Assembly (NCBI RefSeq): GCF_014196535.1
Contig: NZ_JACIDU010000004.1
Location: 62,001-126,000, forward strand
Length of the DNA stretch: 64,000 nt
Direction: 5' to 3'
Origin: Allorhizobium borbori
GTDB taxonomy: Bacteria; Pseudomonadota; Alphaproteobacteria; Rhizobiales; Rhizobiaceae
Numbering within the stretch: the first letter of the stretch is position 1; each line of letters begins with the position of its first letter. The notes under the pieces were generated by a model. It was not told the origin of the DNA, did not search any database, and saw only the letters and a program-made list of their open reading frames with translations. The translations under genes were made by a program, and so were the position numbers. Positions 18,188-27,799 of the stretch are shown here, piece after piece.

Positions 18188-19359
18188 GCCGGGCCACCGC
18201 TTGAATTGCGCCGGAACGGCAACCGGCCTTCGACAAACAGCCATATGGAACGAAGACGGTCGCGTGCGAAGGTGGGTAGCCTCGGCTTTCTGCCACTTAT
18301 GATAATGGCGGTTGCGACCGCGCCGGCAGCTAGGGGGATGGCATAGACGACAAGCGCCATTTGCGGCTGCGATTCGGTGGCATTGGCAGCCGAAAATGAC
18401 ATCCAGCGCAGAAGGAAGGCGATGAGCATTGAAGAGACCAATGGATGAACGCGCGCTTCCCGATGAGAGCGTGCATCACCAGCAATGACGAAAGCGATCA
18501 ACCCGTAGACGAAGGGGAACAACCATTCCGAAAGACGCTTGTGCAATTCCGCTCTGTAGGAATCAGCGCGCTTCTGGAAGCTTTTGTCAGCAGGATCGGG
18601 GTTCATGAGAAACGCGAGCGATCTCTGGCTGGCCGCCTGAAACGGTGTTTCCTCCGATTTCGTCATGTCCGAGAGGTCGAAACCGTAGGAATCGAAACGG
18701 ATGATCGAAATCTTGCCGTCCGGAGTTTTGCGGTGAACCTCGCCATCCTTCATGGTCAGCGACGTGCCGTTGGCATCGACTGCGCCTTCGCGGGCATAAT
18801 AGACGAGGTCGAAGGCCGGATCGCGCTGGTCTACGATGAAGATGCCGCGCAGCACGCGGCCGGAATGACGCTCGGAAATTTCCACCATCAACCCGTCCTG
18901 GATGGAACGGAAATTCTTCTCCTCGATGACGGACGACAGCAGATCCGCATAGGCGGCCGCCACCATGGTGCGGGCTGCACCACGCACCTGAGGTTCCACG
19001 AAGTTCGAGACGGTAAAGGAGAAGACGCTCATCAGGGCAGCGAAGAACAGGACAGGCTTCAGCAGCGTGCTGCGCGGGGCAGCGGCTGCGTCGATCACCG
19101 CCAGCTCCGAATCGTTGTTCATGGCCGTCAGCGTCTGCGCGATACCGATGACCACGGCAAATGGCAGGACGATGGGGATGATGGTCGGCAGGATGAGCGA
19201 TGCCAGCGTCATGAACGAGCCGATGGACTGGCCCGAATCGGTCACCAGATTGATGCGTCCGAGAACCTGGATCGTCCAGATGATCGCCAGCACGGGCAGC
19301 AGCGCCGCCAGCGTCATCTGGGCAATCCTTCTGAGGATATAGGTTTCGATGAGCTTCAT
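18184..19359 (-). CDS. lptF: LPS export ABC transporter permease LptF
   Basis: A 391-residue YjgP/YjgQ-family permease, starting MKLIETYILRRIAQMTLAAL, with helices near residues 15-35, 55-80 and 100-120 and a C-terminal group around 275-360. It pairs with LptG in the LptB2FG extractor. It is the first gene of the minus-strand lptF-lptG-lptD run and diverges from pepA across a 259-bp gap in which I found no certain promoter. Confidence 0.94.
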   Translation of the reverse strand: MKLIETYILRRIAQMTLAALLPVLAIIWTIQVLGRINLVTDSGQSIGSFMTLASLILPTIIPIVLPFAVVIGIAQTLTAMNNDSELAVIDAAAAPRSTLLKPVLFFAALMSVFSFTVSNFVEPQVRGAARTMVAAAYADLLSSVIEEKNFRSIQDGLMVEISERHSGRVLRGIFIVDQRDPAFDLVYYAREGAVDANGTSLTMKDGEVHRKTPDGKISIIRFDSYGFDLSDMTKSEETPFQAASQRSLAFLMNPDPADKSFQKRADSYRAELHKRLSEWLFPFVYGLIAFVIAGDARSHREARVHPLVSSMLIAFLLRWMSFSAANATESQPQMALVVYAIPLAAGAVATAIIISGRKPRLPTFARDRLRSIWLFVEGRLPFRRNSSGGPA

Positions 19360-19618
19360 CCGGTCTCCGGTTAAAGATGCGTAAATTTTGCGACTATCTA
19401 AGCGGTTCGTGGGCGCTTGGCGACACCGCCTCCCTCATAAAAATGTGTCTGACCGCTTTTTTCCGGCGAGCGTGTTTTTCGGATGACGCTTTCAGGCGTT
19501 GGTTCTCTGGCCTTGAAAAATGGCAGGGAAGAGCCGACAAGAAGGAAAGATGCGGGCGCGCCACAGGTTCGCCCCCCGCCTTGCCGGTCTTTTTCGGCGT
19601 TTCCGATCTGGAGTGACC

Positions 19619-21136
19619 ATGTCCGTGAGTTTCGATATTTCCTTTGCCGATGCGGCTGAGATCAACGGCGGCGTGGCCGTCCTGTTGAAAACGGCGGGCG
19701 ATGGCCTGCCGGCGGGTGCCGCCATTGCCGATCCGCAAGGCGTCGTCGCAAGGGCGGCGGCTGTCGCAGCCTACAAAGCCAAGGCCTATACGACGCTGGA
19801 CATTCTTGCCCCGCAGGGTTCGAAAGCCGACAGGTTGGCGATCGTGGGTCTCGGTGCTACCGCCAAGATCAAGCCGGAAACTTTTCTCAGCGCCGGCGGC
19901 GCCAGCCTGCCGGTTCTAAAGGGCGCCAAGACCGTCACCGTCTTTCTCGATCCGCCCGAAGTGGACGTGAGCGGCGAGAACGCAGCCGATTTCGCCCTCG
20001 GCATGCTGCTGCGCGCCTATACCTTCGACAGCTTCAAGACCAAGGCCGGCAAGAATGCCAAGAGCGGCGAGCGTGACGACGCGGATGAAAAGGAGCCGGA
20101 AAGCGTGCGGGTCACGATCGTGACCGCCGCTGCCGACGCCGCGAAGGTGGCCTTTGCCGAACGCCAGGCGATTGCCGGCGGCGTTCTTCTTGCCCGTGAT
20201 CTCGTCAATCTGCCGCCGAACGTTCTCGGTCCGGTGGAATTTGCCGAAAAGGCCAAGGCGCTGGAGGCGGTGGGCGCCAAGGTTGAGATTTTGACGGAAA
20301 AGGAACTGACGGACATCGGCATGGGGGCCCTGCTGGGCGTGGCGCAGGGCTCCGCTCGCCCGGCGCGCGTAGCCGTGATTCGCTGGGATGGCGGCAGGAA
20401 GGATGAAGCGCCGCTCGCCTTTATTGGCAAGGGCGTTGTCTTCGATACCGGCGGTATTTCGCTGAAGCCCGGCGCGGGCATGGAGGACATGAAGGGAGAC
20501 ATGGGCGGCGCGGCCGCCGTGACCGGCCTTATGCATGTTCTCGCCGCGCGCAAGGCGAAGGTGAATGCCATCGGCCTGATCGGCCTTGTGGAAAACATGC
20601 CGGACGGCAATGCCCAGCGCCCCGGCGACATCGTGACCTCGCTCTCCGGCCAGACCATCGAGATCGTCAATACAGATGCCGAAGGCCGCCTCGTGCTCTG
20701 CGATGTGCTGTGGTACGCCAAGGAAACCTTCAAGCCGAAGCTGATGATCGATCTGGCAACGCTGACGGGCGCCATCGGCGTGGCGCTCGGCAAGCATCAT
20801 GCCGGCCTGTTTTCCAACGACGACACACTCTCCGGCGAATTGACCGAATCGGGCCTTGCCACCGGCGAGAAGCTGTGGCGCCTGCCGCTCGGCCCTGAAT
20901 ATGACCGCATCATCGACAGTCGCTTTGCCGACATGAAGAACAGCGGCGGTCGTTATGCCGGTTCGATCACGGCGGCGCAGTTCCTGCAGCGCTTCGTGGG
21001 CGATACGCCCTGGGCGCATCTCGATATCGCCATGACGGCGATGGATTCGCTGAAAACCGAGATCAGCCAGAGCTGGGCGTCCGGCTTCGGCGTGCGCCTG
21101 CTGAATGAATTCGTCCGCGCCCACCACGAATCCTGA
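19619..21136 (+). CDS. pepA: Leucyl aminopeptidase (cytosol aminopeptidase, M17)
   Basis: A 505-residue M17 metallopeptidase removing N-terminal residues. The two-metal site is formed by [14 protein letters not shown], the MKGDMGG loop and the family signature NTDAEGRL, all intact. I choose the ATG at 19619 ([12 protein letters not shown]), after GGAGTGACC, instead of an upstream codon at 19520. PepA can also bind DNA in enterobacteria, but nothing here tests that. holC follows 8 bp downstream. Confidence 0.96.
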   Translation: MSVSFDISFADAAEINGGVAVLLKTAGDGLPAGAAIADPQGVVARAAAVAAYKAKAYTTLDILAPQGSKADRLAIVGLGATAKIKPETFLSAGGASLPVLKGAKTVTVFLDPPEVDVSGENAADFALGMLLRAYTFDSFKTKAGKNAKSGERDDADEKEPESVRVTIVTAAADAAKVAFAERQAIAGGVLLARDLVNLPPNVLGPVEFAEKAKALEAVGAKVEILTEKELTDIGMGALLGVAQGSARPARVAVIRWDGGRKDEAPLAFIGKGVVFDTGGISLKPGAGMEDMKGDMGGAAAVTGLMHVLAARKAKVNAIGLIGLVENMPDGNAQRPGDIVTSLSGQTIEIVNTDAEGRLVLCDVLWYAKETFKPKLMIDLATLTGAIGVALGKHHAGLFSNDDTLSGELTESGLATGEKLWRLPLGPEYDRIIDSRFADMKNSGGRYAGSITAAQFLQRFVGDTPWAHLDIAMTAMDSLKTEISQSWASGFGVRLLNEFVRAHHES

Positions 21137-21144
21137 GCCTGCCT

Positions 21145-21594
21145 GTGATTGAAGTCCTGTTCTATCATCTGACGGAATCGAAGCTCGATGAGGCGCTGCC
21201 GGCGCTGATCGAGAAAAGTCTCGAGCGCAAATGGCGGGTCGCCGTGGAATTCACGGACCCCGACCTGCGCGACGAGTTGGACATCCATCTGTGGACCTAT
21301 CGCGATGATGCGTTCCTGCCGCATGGTACGGATGACGGCGAGGAGCCCGAGCGTCAGCCGGTGCTGCTTACCGTTCTGAAGGAAAACATCAACAAGGCCA
21401 ATATCCGCTTCTTCGTGAACGGGGCTACACCCGGTTCGCTCGAAGGTTACGACCGCGGCATCCTCATGTTCGACGGCTATAATCCTGAGGAAGTGGAGGC
21501 TGCGCGCGGCGAGTGGAAGCGCCTGAAGGCCGAAGGTCACGCGCTGACCTATTGGCAGCAGACACCGGAACGCCGCTGGGTGAAGAAGGCCTGA
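21145..21594 (+). CDS. holC: DNA polymerase III subunit chi
   Basis: A 149-residue HolC-family protein beginning VIEVLFYHLTESKLDEALP from a GTG at 21145, with the YRDDAFLPHG and LMFDGYNPEEVEAAR segments typical of chi. It links the clamp loader to single-stranded DNA-binding protein at the replication fork. The gene is 8 bp after pepA, an adjacency common in proteobacteria, so the two share a transcript. Confidence 0.93.
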   Translation: MIEVLFYHLTESKLDEALPALIEKSLERKWRVAVEFTDPDLRDELDIHLWTYRDDAFLPHGTDDGEEPERQPVLLTVLKENINKANIRFFVNGATPGSLEGYDRGILMFDGYNPEEVEAARGEWKRLKAEGHALTYWQQTPERRWVKKA

Positions 21595-21598
21595 AAGC

Positions 21599-21621
21599 GA
21601 AGGGGACAGAGCGTCCCCTTC
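21599..21621. terminator. Hairpin between convergent holC and deacetylase genes
   Basis: GAAGGGGAC (21599-21607) and GTCCCCTTC (21613-21621) form a perfect 9-bp stem with a five-base loop between two convergent genes. There is no strong T-run on either side. Confidence 0.6.
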
Positions 21622-21628
21622 AGCCGCG

Positions 21629-22483
21629 TCAATCCGCGCTTGCGACCAGCAACGGCTCTGTCCTGGTGGAGCCATGCACCGGCTTCAGCGTCACGATCTT
21701 GTAACCCTCGGCCTTCATCTGGGCGAGGAGGGCGGGCAACATGGTGGCGGTGCGGGCGTGGATGTCGTGCATCAGGATGATACCGCCATTGTGCTTGCGC
21801 AGCGCGGCAAGCGTGCGGGCTGCGACCTCCGCCGGCGAAGAGCGGAAATAGTCCTTGGAATCGACATCGACATCGACAATCGCCGCACCCTTGGCAACGA
21901 TCGCGCCGCGCAGGCGGCGACTGTCGGCAAGATAGGGGAAGCGGAAGATGCCGGGCGTCTCACCGGTCGCCTTGGCCACGGCCTTTTCGCCACGGGCAAT
22001 ATCGGCCATGGCCGCATCGAATCCGATGGCGGCGAGGTTCTTGTGGTCGAAGGTGTGGGTGCCGATCGTGTGGCCGCGCTCAGCCACGTCGCGGGCGATC
22101 TTCGGATAGGTCGCGGCCATCTGGCCGACCATCAGGAATGTCGCCTTAACGTGATACTGGTCCAGCGAGGCGAGAATGCGCTCGGTCTTGCCGGGCACCG
22201 GGCCGTCATCGAAGGTCAGTGCCACTTCCTTGGCGCGCAGCTTGATGGGTTGGCCGGGCGTAACGGTCACCGTGCGTCCGGCAAAGCTCGCCGGGTTTCC
22301 CGGATGCATCCATGCGGCCGGCGACAGCGGCACCGGATCGTCGGCATCCTTCGGCTTGGACAGCGAAGGCGAGGGGACGAAGGAGGTCCTGAGCGAGGAC
22401 GAACCCTCGATTTCACGCTTGCCCGCGCAACCGGCAAGAAGAAGGCTGCTGGCGATGACAGCGGTAAAAATTCTGGAAAGCAT
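21629..22483 (-). CDS. Polysaccharide deacetylase lipoprotein (NodB-homology, CE4)
   Basis: A 284-residue protein with a lipobox LAGC (Cys19), so probably a lipoprotein. The CE4 motifs are all visible: TFDDGP (residues 90-95), the zinc-ligand HTFDH, RFPY, DVDSKDY and the closing ILMHDIH. Such enzymes remove N-acetyl groups from peptidoglycan, chitin oligomers or exopolysaccharide; the substrate cannot be fixed from sequence. It is transcribed alone and converges with holC. Confidence 0.9.
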   Translation of the reverse strand: MLSRIFTAVIASSLLLAGCAGKREIEGSSSLRTSFVPSPSLSKPKDADDPVPLSPAAWMHPGNPASFAGRTVTVTPGQPIKLRAKEVALTFDDGPVPGKTERILASLDQYHVKATFLMVGQMAATYPKIARDVAERGHTIGTHTFDHKNLAAIGFDAAMADIARGEKAVAKATGETPGIFRFPYLADSRRLRGAIVAKGAAIVDVDVDSKDYFRSSPAEVAARTLAALRKHNGGIILMHDIHARTATMLPALLAQMKAEGYKIVTLKPVHGSTRTEPLLVASAD

Positions 22484-22568
22484 GATGCAGAAAACCGGCG
22501 GGAGGATTCAATGCCCCCGACTTTCTGCGATTATGGTTAATGCTTGGTTTATGGACGGGTGAAATGTG

Positions 22569-24455
22569 TTAACCCGCCATCGCCTCTTCATATTCGGCGG
22601 AAAGCTCCAGCCATTGCTCTTCGGCCTGTGAAAGCTTGGCGGCGGCTTCGCCCCGCTGCCTGGCCTTTTCGGCGGCCTTGGCGGGGTTCTTTTCGTAGAG
22701 CTTGGGGTCCGCAAGTTCCGCATCAAGCGCCTGAATCAAAGTCTCCAGTTTCTTCGTCAGGGACTCGATTTCATTGATCTTTTTCTTGAGCGGGGCAAGT
22801 GAGGCGCGCTTGTCGGCTGCGGCCTTGCGCTGGTCGGCCCTGGAAACCGTTTCCTCGCCGGAAGCCTTGGCGGAACTGTCTTTTGACTTGCCGCTCTGCA
22901 CGATCAGCGCGCGGTAATCCTCCAGATCGCCATCGAAGTTTGTGACGGTGCCGCCGTTCACGAGCCACAGCCGGTCCACCGTTGCCTCGATCAGATGGCG
23001 GTCGTGTGAGATGAGAATGACCGCGCCGGAATAGTCGTTCAGCGCCGTGATCAGCGCCTTGCGGCTGTCGATGTCGAGGTGGTTGGTCGGTTCATCGAGG
23101 ATGAGCAGGTTCGGATTGTCGAACACCGCAAGGCCCATCAGCAAGCGAGCCTTCTCGCCGCCGGAGAGATCTTTTGCAGGTGTGTCCATCTTTTCCGTTG
23201 CAAGGCCCATCTGGGCCACACGGGCGCGCACCTTGGCTTCCGGCTGTTCCGGCATCAGGCGGCGCACATGCTCGACTGCGGATTGCTCCGGCATAAGATC
23301 GTCGAGCTGGTGCTGGGCGAAGAAGCCGATCTTGAGGTGTGGGGCAAGCTTCATCGCTCCGCTTTCAAGCTGAAGCCTTCCGGCGATGAGCTTGGCGAAG
23401 GTGGACTTGCCGTTACCGTTGGAACCGAGCAGGGCGATGCGGTCGTCGGTATCGATCCGCATGTTCAGGCGTTTGAGGATGGGTGCGCCGGGCGTGTAGC
23501 CCACCGCACCGCTTTCGATGGCGATGATCGGCGAGGCGGCCTTGCGCTCGGGCTCGGGAAAGATGATCGGCGCGACATTGTCCTCGATGACGGCGGCCAC
23601 CGTGCCCATGCGCTCCAGCGCCTTGATGCGGCTCTGGGCCTGCCGGGCCTTGGTGGCCTTGGCGCGGAAGCGATCGATGAAGCTTTGCAGGTGCTTGCGC
23701 GCCGCGTCGTTCTTCACCTTGGCCTTCATCTGCAACTCGTCGGCCTCAGCCTTCTGGCGCTCGAACTGGTCGTAGGGGCCGCGATAGAAGGTCAGCTTCT
23801 TCTGGTCGAGGTGGACGATGGAGTTCACCGCCTCGTTCAACAGGTCGCGATCGTGGCTGATGATGATGACCGTGTGCGGATAGCGCTTCACATAGTCTTC
23901 CAGCCAGATCGTGCCTTCGAGATCGAGATAGTTGGTCGGTTCGTCAAGCAGCAGCAGGTCCGGCTCGGAAAACAGCACCGAGGCGAGCGCCACGCGCATG
24001 CGCCACCCGCCGGAGAAGGAAGAGGCCGGACGCTTCTGCGCCTCGTGGTCGAAGCCGAGGCCCGACAGGATGGCTGCGGCGCGCGCTTCCGCCGAGTGCG
24101 CACCGATATCGGCGAGCCGCGTCTGGATTTCGGCGATGCGATGCGGATCGGTGGCGGTTTCCGCCTCTGCCATCAGGCTGGCGCGCTCCTTGTCGGCGGC
24201 CAGAACGATGTCGATCAGCGCGTCTTCGGTGCCAGGCGCTTCCTGCGCTACCTGGCCGATGCGGGCATTTTTCGGGATGGAGATGATACCCGCTTCCGGT
24301 GAAAGCTCGCCGGTGATCGCCTTGAACAGCGTCGATTTGCCGGCACCGTTGCGCCCGACAAAGCCCGCCTTGGCACCTTCGGGCAGTGCAAGGTTGGCGT
24401 TTTCGATGAGGAGGCGCCCGGCAATGCGGACGGTGAGGCCGGAAATCGTGATCAT
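22569..24455 (-). CDS. ABC-F family ATPase (Uup/YheS type)
   Basis: A 628-residue soluble protein with two ATPase domains and no membrane segment. Domain 1 has GRNGAGKST, a divergent signature FSGGW and LLLLDEPTNYLD. Domain 2 has GSNGNGKST, LSGGEKARL and LLILDEPTNHLDI. A charged linker lies between them and a coiled-coil tail covers about residues 525-628. ABC-F proteins act on ribosomes in translation or resistance. The tail and overall length resemble housekeeping members, not drug-resistance ones. Confidence 0.93.
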   Translation of the reverse strand: MITISGLTVRIAGRLLIENANLALPEGAKAGFVGRNGAGKSTLFKAITGELSPEAGIISIPKNARIGQVAQEAPGTEDALIDIVLAADKERASLMAEAETATDPHRIAEIQTRLADIGAHSAEARAAAILSGLGFDHEAQKRPASSFSGGWRMRVALASVLFSEPDLLLLDEPTNYLDLEGTIWLEDYVKRYPHTVIIISHDRDLLNEAVNSIVHLDQKKLTFYRGPYDQFERQKAEADELQMKAKVKNDAARKHLQSFIDRFRAKATKARQAQSRIKALERMGTVAAVIEDNVAPIIFPEPERKAASPIIAIESGAVGYTPGAPILKRLNMRIDTDDRIALLGSNGNGKSTFAKLIAGRLQLESGAMKLAPHLKIGFFAQHQLDDLMPEQSAVEHVRRLMPEQPEAKVRARVAQMGLATEKMDTPAKDLSGGEKARLLMGLAVFDNPNLLILDEPTNHLDIDSRKALITALNDYSGAVILISHDRHLIEATVDRLWLVNGGTVTNFDGDLEDYRALIVQSGKSKDSSAKASGEETVSRADQRKAAADKRASLAPLKKKINEIESLTKKLETLIQALDAELADPKLYEKNPAKAAEKARQRGEAAAKLSQAEEQWLELSAEYEEAMAG

Positions 24456-24586
24456 GCCAGCCTTTTGGCCGAGTTTCGCCCTCTAGGCAAGATGGCTGGA
24501 CGAGACAGACAAGCTCCGCACCATGATGCGCGCGCAAACACAAAGGTGAATGGCACGCCGTCCCACAAGCGCAGACGCAGGAATTC

Positions 24587-25345
24587 ATGAGCCGCCTCAA
24601 CCAGCATCTTCTGACCTTTGCCAAGGTTCTCGCGTCTCAGGCCATCGTCTTTGCGGGCTTCCTGCTGTTCTACAAGCTGGGTGGACGGTTGCCGCTCGGC
24701 GTGCCGATGTTGCTTCTCCTTCAGGGCGCGCTGGCCGCCATCATTGGTCGGCTTTTCGGCCTTTGGTCGTTCTGGATGCCGATCCAGCTCATTCTGCCGC
24801 TCGCCACTGTCTATAACGAGGTCGTGCCGGGCTGGGCCTATGCCGCCGCCTTTGTCGCCTCGGCGCTGGTGTTCTGGAACGGGACCGCCGAACAGGTGCC
24901 GTTCTACATGAGTAACCGCCGCACCTTTGCGGCGTTGAGCGGCCTTCTGGCCGAAACGAAGGCGACGCGGGCGGTTGATCTCGGCAGCGGCGTGAGCGGT
25001 GTCGTCACCTTTCTGGCCCGCAAGCATCCCCTGAGCCTGATCGATGGCGTCGAAACCGCGCCGCTTCTGGTCGCAATATCCAAGGCTCGGGTGTTCATCG
25101 GCCGTCTGGCGAATGCCCGCATCCTCTACCGCAGCCTGTGGGATGTGGATCTCGGCGGTTACGATCTCGTCTATTGCTTCCTGTCGCCGGTGCCGATGCC
25201 GCGTCTTTACGAAAAGGCGAAGGCCGAGATGCGGCCCGGAACGCTTCTCGTGTCCAACAGTTTCGCGGTGCCGGGCGTGGCGCCCGAGCGGGTTATCTCC
25301 GTGGATGACGCCCGCCAGACCCGGCTTTATCTCTACCGGATGTAA
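24587..25345 (+). CDS. Membrane-anchored methyltransferase-like protein
   Basis: A 252-residue protein with four hydrophobic segments (about residues 12-29, 38-55, 60-76, 84-98) followed by a cytoplasmic class I SAM-methyltransferase-like domain. The SAM-binding loop is DLGSG (131-135), with an acidic residue in DGVETAP and a later DLVYCFLSPVPMPRL segment. I do not recognise the substrate. The gene is alone, divergent from the ABC-F gene across 131 bp. The anchoring suggests a membrane or lipid-linked target, but that is inference. Confidence 0.75.
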   Translation: MSRLNQHLLTFAKVLASQAIVFAGFLLFYKLGGRLPLGVPMLLLLQGALAAIIGRLFGLWSFWMPIQLILPLATVYNEVVPGWAYAAAFVASALVFWNGTAEQVPFYMSNRRTFAALSGLLAETKATRAVDLGSGVSGVVTFLARKHPLSLIDGVETAPLLVAISKARVFIGRLANARILYRSLWDVDLGGYDLVYCFLSPVPMPRLYEKAKAEMRPGTLLVSNSFAVPGVAPERVISVDDARQTRLYLYRM

Positions 25346-25354
25346 CCGGCGGCC

Positions 25355-25864
25355 TTAGCCCCACTGCGCGCCGTCGGTGCGCTGGAAGTAGACGAGATCG
25401 AGAAGAAGCGACGGTTTGCCCAGCGCCGTCAGGATCGCATGGGCCTGTCCGCGATGGTGGGTCTGGTGGTTGAAGACATGGGCCAGTACCCGGTCACGTC
25501 TCTGAATGACGGGGGTGGGCGAAGTGATCGGTGTATATTCGACAAGGGCGGAAAGAGCATCATCATCCAGTGCACCGAGCCAGTCGATGATGCGGGCGTC
25601 CTCTGCCTCACGCGCTGCGCGCAACTCGGCAAAGGCGTCGAACAGGATTTCGTCCAGTGCCCTGGGGGCAGGGCCGGTGCCGGTCAGCCTTTTCATCCAG
25701 GCCCGGTCGCCAACCAGAATATGGTTCAGCGTGCGGTGAAGCGAACCGAAGAAGGCGCCCTTGTCGGCCCTGAATTCTGCATCGCTCAAGGTGGCGCAGG
25801 CATCGTAAAGCCGCTGGTTGGCCCAGCGATTATAGTCGGCGAACATGCGGTAATGGTGCAGCAC
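25355..25864 (-). CDS. DinB family putative metal-dependent protein
   Basis: A 169-residue four-helix-bundle protein of the DinB/YfiT superfamily. The start is a GTG at 25864 (VLHHYRMFADYNRWANQRLY) preceded by GGGAGAA. Likely metal ligands are the His in LNHILVGDRAW and the pair in FNHQTHHRGQ. Members include damage-inducible proteins and mycothiol/bacillithiol-type transferases; no specific role can be given. It converges with the methyltransferase gene and diverges from a GST gene. Confidence 0.85.
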   Translation of the reverse strand: MLHHYRMFADYNRWANQRLYDACATLSDAEFRADKGAFFGSLHRTLNHILVGDRAWMKRLTGTGPAPRALDEILFDAFAELRAAREAEDARIIDWLGALDDDALSALVEYTPITSPTPVIQRRDRVLAHVFNHQTHHRGQAHAILTALGKPSLLLDLVYFQRTDGAQWG

Positions 25865-26011
25865 GATAGGTTCTCCCGGTGTCGATCGATTGCCCTGCGG
25901 GCATCCTATCAGCCGATCGACGTTGTGGGGCTGATGGCATTCATGAATTTTGCTGATTTGATTTTGCGCCGCCGCCACGCTCCAATGGCGTGACATCGAC
26001 AAGGAGCCCCG

Positions 26012-26701
26012 ATGACCCGCATTCTCTACACGCTGTGTGGCCACGACGAGAGCCGTCCCTTTTCTCCTCATGCCTGGAAGGCCGTGATGGCGCTGGCCCA
26101 TAAGGGGCTGGACTTCACGGAAAGTCCCACGCCCTTTACTGGAATTCCCGGGCTGGAGGACGGTGTTTCGAAGACCGTGCCGATCCTGCGTGACGGCGAG
26201 CGGGTCGTGGCCGACAGTTTCGCCATCGCCCGCTATCTGGAGGAGGTTTATCCGGATCGCCCCTCGCTGTTCGAAGGACCGGGCGGCGAAGCCATGGCGC
26301 GGTTCATCGAGGGGTGGTCGCAGACACAGATACACCCGGCGGTCACCGCGATCTCCATCAAGAAGATCCATGACATGCTTGGCGAGGCGGATCGGGCCTA
26401 TTTCCGCCGCACCCGCGAGGCCTTGCTCGGCAAGACGCTGGAAGAGATGGATACGGCCGCCGAGGCCGCCATCGAAGCCTTCCCGGCGAAACTCCAGCCG
26501 CTGCGCCACATGCTGCGCTTCCAGCCTTTCATGGGCGGCGACGGGCCGCTTTTTGCGGATTACATCCTGTTCGGCGCACTGCAATGGCTGCGGGTCGTGA
26601 CCGGAAGCGTGCCCTTCCTGCCCGACGATCCCGCCGCTGACTGGTTCGAACGCATGCTCGATCTGCACGGTGGTATCGGGCGAAGTGTGACGACGGCGTG
26701 A
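26012..26701 (+). CDS. Glutathione S-transferase family protein (beta-etherase-like N-domain)
   Basis: A 229-residue protein with a thioredoxin-like N-terminal domain (LYTLCGHDESRPFSPHAWKAVMAL, then KTVPILRDG and the glutathione-binding VVADSFAIARYLE) and an all-helical C-terminal domain. The SPHAWK opening resembles LigE-type etherases and fungal-like GSTs more than classical GSTs. AAGGAG lies seven bases before the ATG. It precedes ndk by 78 bp but is probably independent. Confidence 0.85.
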   Translation: MTRILYTLCGHDESRPFSPHAWKAVMALAHKGLDFTESPTPFTGIPGLEDGVSKTVPILRDGERVVADSFAIARYLEEVYPDRPSLFEGPGGEAMARFIEGWSQTQIHPAVTAISIKKIHDMLGEADRAYFRRTREALLGKTLEEMDTAAEAAIEAFPAKLQPLRHMLRFQPFMGGDGPLFADYILFGALQWLRVVTGSVPFLPDDPAADWFERMLDLHGGIGRSVTTA

Positions 26702-26779
26702 AATTGCCGGAAGCCCCTTGTTTTCCGGTGGGATGGCGGGTAATTAGCGCCCAACTTCCCACCGAAAGGACTGATTGAC

Positions 26780-27202
26780 ATGGCGATTGAACGCACCTTT
26801 TCGATGATCAAGCCGGATGCCACCAAGCGCAACCTGACCGGCGCCATCACCAAGGTTTTCGAAGAAAGCGGCCTGCGCGTCGTTGCTTCCAAGCGCGTCT
26901 GGATGAGCAAGCGCGAAGCCGAAGGCTTCTACGCCGTTCACAAGGAACGCCCCTTCTTCGGCGAACTGGTTGAATCCATGACCGCTGGCCCGACCATCGT
27001 TCAGGTTCTGGAAGGCGAAGGCGCCATCCTCAAGAACCGCGAAATCATGGGCGCAACCAACCCGGCCCAGGCTGCCGAAGGCACCATCCGCAAGCAGTTT
27101 GCGCTGTCCATCGGCGAAAACTCCGTTCACGGTTCGGATGCTCCGGAAACCGCCGCCCAGGAAATCGCCTACTGGTTCGCTGAAACCGAAATCGTCGGCT
27201 GA
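26780..27202 (+). CDS. ndk: Nucleoside diphosphate kinase
   Basis: A 140-residue enzyme equilibrating nucleoside di- and triphosphates through a phospho-histidine. His117 lies in [10 protein letters not shown], and the nucleotide-binding [12 protein letters not shown] start and MGATNPAQA loop are intact. The codon choice is strongly biased, as in highly expressed genes. It ends at a strong terminator. Confidence 0.98.
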   Translation: MAIERTFSMIKPDATKRNLTGAITKVFEESGLRVVASKRVWMSKREAEGFYAVHKERPFFGELVESMTAGPTIVQVLEGEGAILKNREIMGATNPAQAAEGTIRKQFALSIGENSVHGSDAPETAAQEIAYWFAETEIVG

Positions 27203-27247
27203 ATCAGTCTCTGAGGTTCAGGCCTCAAGTGATTGAAACGAATCCAG

Positions 27248-27276
27248 AAACCGGAGCGGAAACGCTCCGGTTTTTT
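27248..27276 (+). terminator. Rho-independent terminator of ndk
   Basis: CCGGAGCG-GAAA-CGCTCCGG (27251-27270), extended by AAA/TTT, is followed by TTTTTTG. This is a textbook terminator with a stable GNRA loop. Confidence 0.93.
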
Positions 27277-27283
27277 GTTGCGT

Positions 27284-27799
27284 TCAAGCGCCGGCTGACG
27301 GGCAGTTCCGATCGGGTGAGAAGTCCACGCTGCCATCCGGCTTGAAGACGTCCGGATTGGGTGCATAGACCGGACCGACCACCAGCGGATGGGCGGCAAG
27401 CACGGTCTGGTCCTGATTGGAGATGATCGACGTTTCAAGTGTTTGCAGCACCTTGTTCTGTCCGTCGACAATGCGAACGAAGACCGCATAGGGCCGGTCC
27501 TTGACGATGCAGTGTACAGCCGGGCTTTCCAGCGTCACCTTCTCCCAGAAGGGAAAGATGCGTGAGCGAACCGTGATCGGCTCCCCGCCCGCCGGGTTTT
27601 CGTAGCGGGTCTCCGCATAGCTTTCCTCGGGAAGCGGCGCATTGCGGGCGAGGACGAGCATATAGGCGGCGGTCGAAACACGATAGTTGAAGACGAAGGT
27701 CTTCGCCTTGATCTTCAGTGGTTCCGCGTCTTCGCGCTGGCAGGTAGCCAGCAGCGGCGTCAGGCCGATCAGGCCAAGGGTCAGCAAGCGACGTATCAT
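27284..27799 (-). CDS. Small exported protein, possible lipoprotein
   Basis: A 171-residue protein with a hydrophobic N-terminus ending in LATC (Cys20). Thr at the -1 position departs from the usual lipobox, so lipidation is uncertain. The body (FVFNYRVSTAAYMLVLARN, RIFPFWEKVTLESPAVHC) has no domain I recognise. Its ATG overlaps the stop of the upstream CGNR regulator (ATGA), so it is translationally coupled to that regulator and probably belongs to the same response. Confidence 0.75.
   Translation of the reverse strand: MIRRLLTLGLIGLTPLLATCQREDAEPLKIKAKTFVFNYRVSTAAYMLVLARNAPLPEESYAETRYENPAGGEPITVRSRIFPFWEKVTLESPAVHCIVKDRPYAVFVRIVDGQNKVLQTLETSIISNQDQTVLAAHPLVVGPVYAPNPDVFKPDGSVDFSPDRNCPSAGA

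Noticed and set aside
25355-26668. Extension of the DinB gene to a 437-residue frame antisense to the GST gene
   Set aside because: The upstream part is the antisense of a good GST gene; the DinB domain begins at the GTG at 25864 with its own ribosome site.
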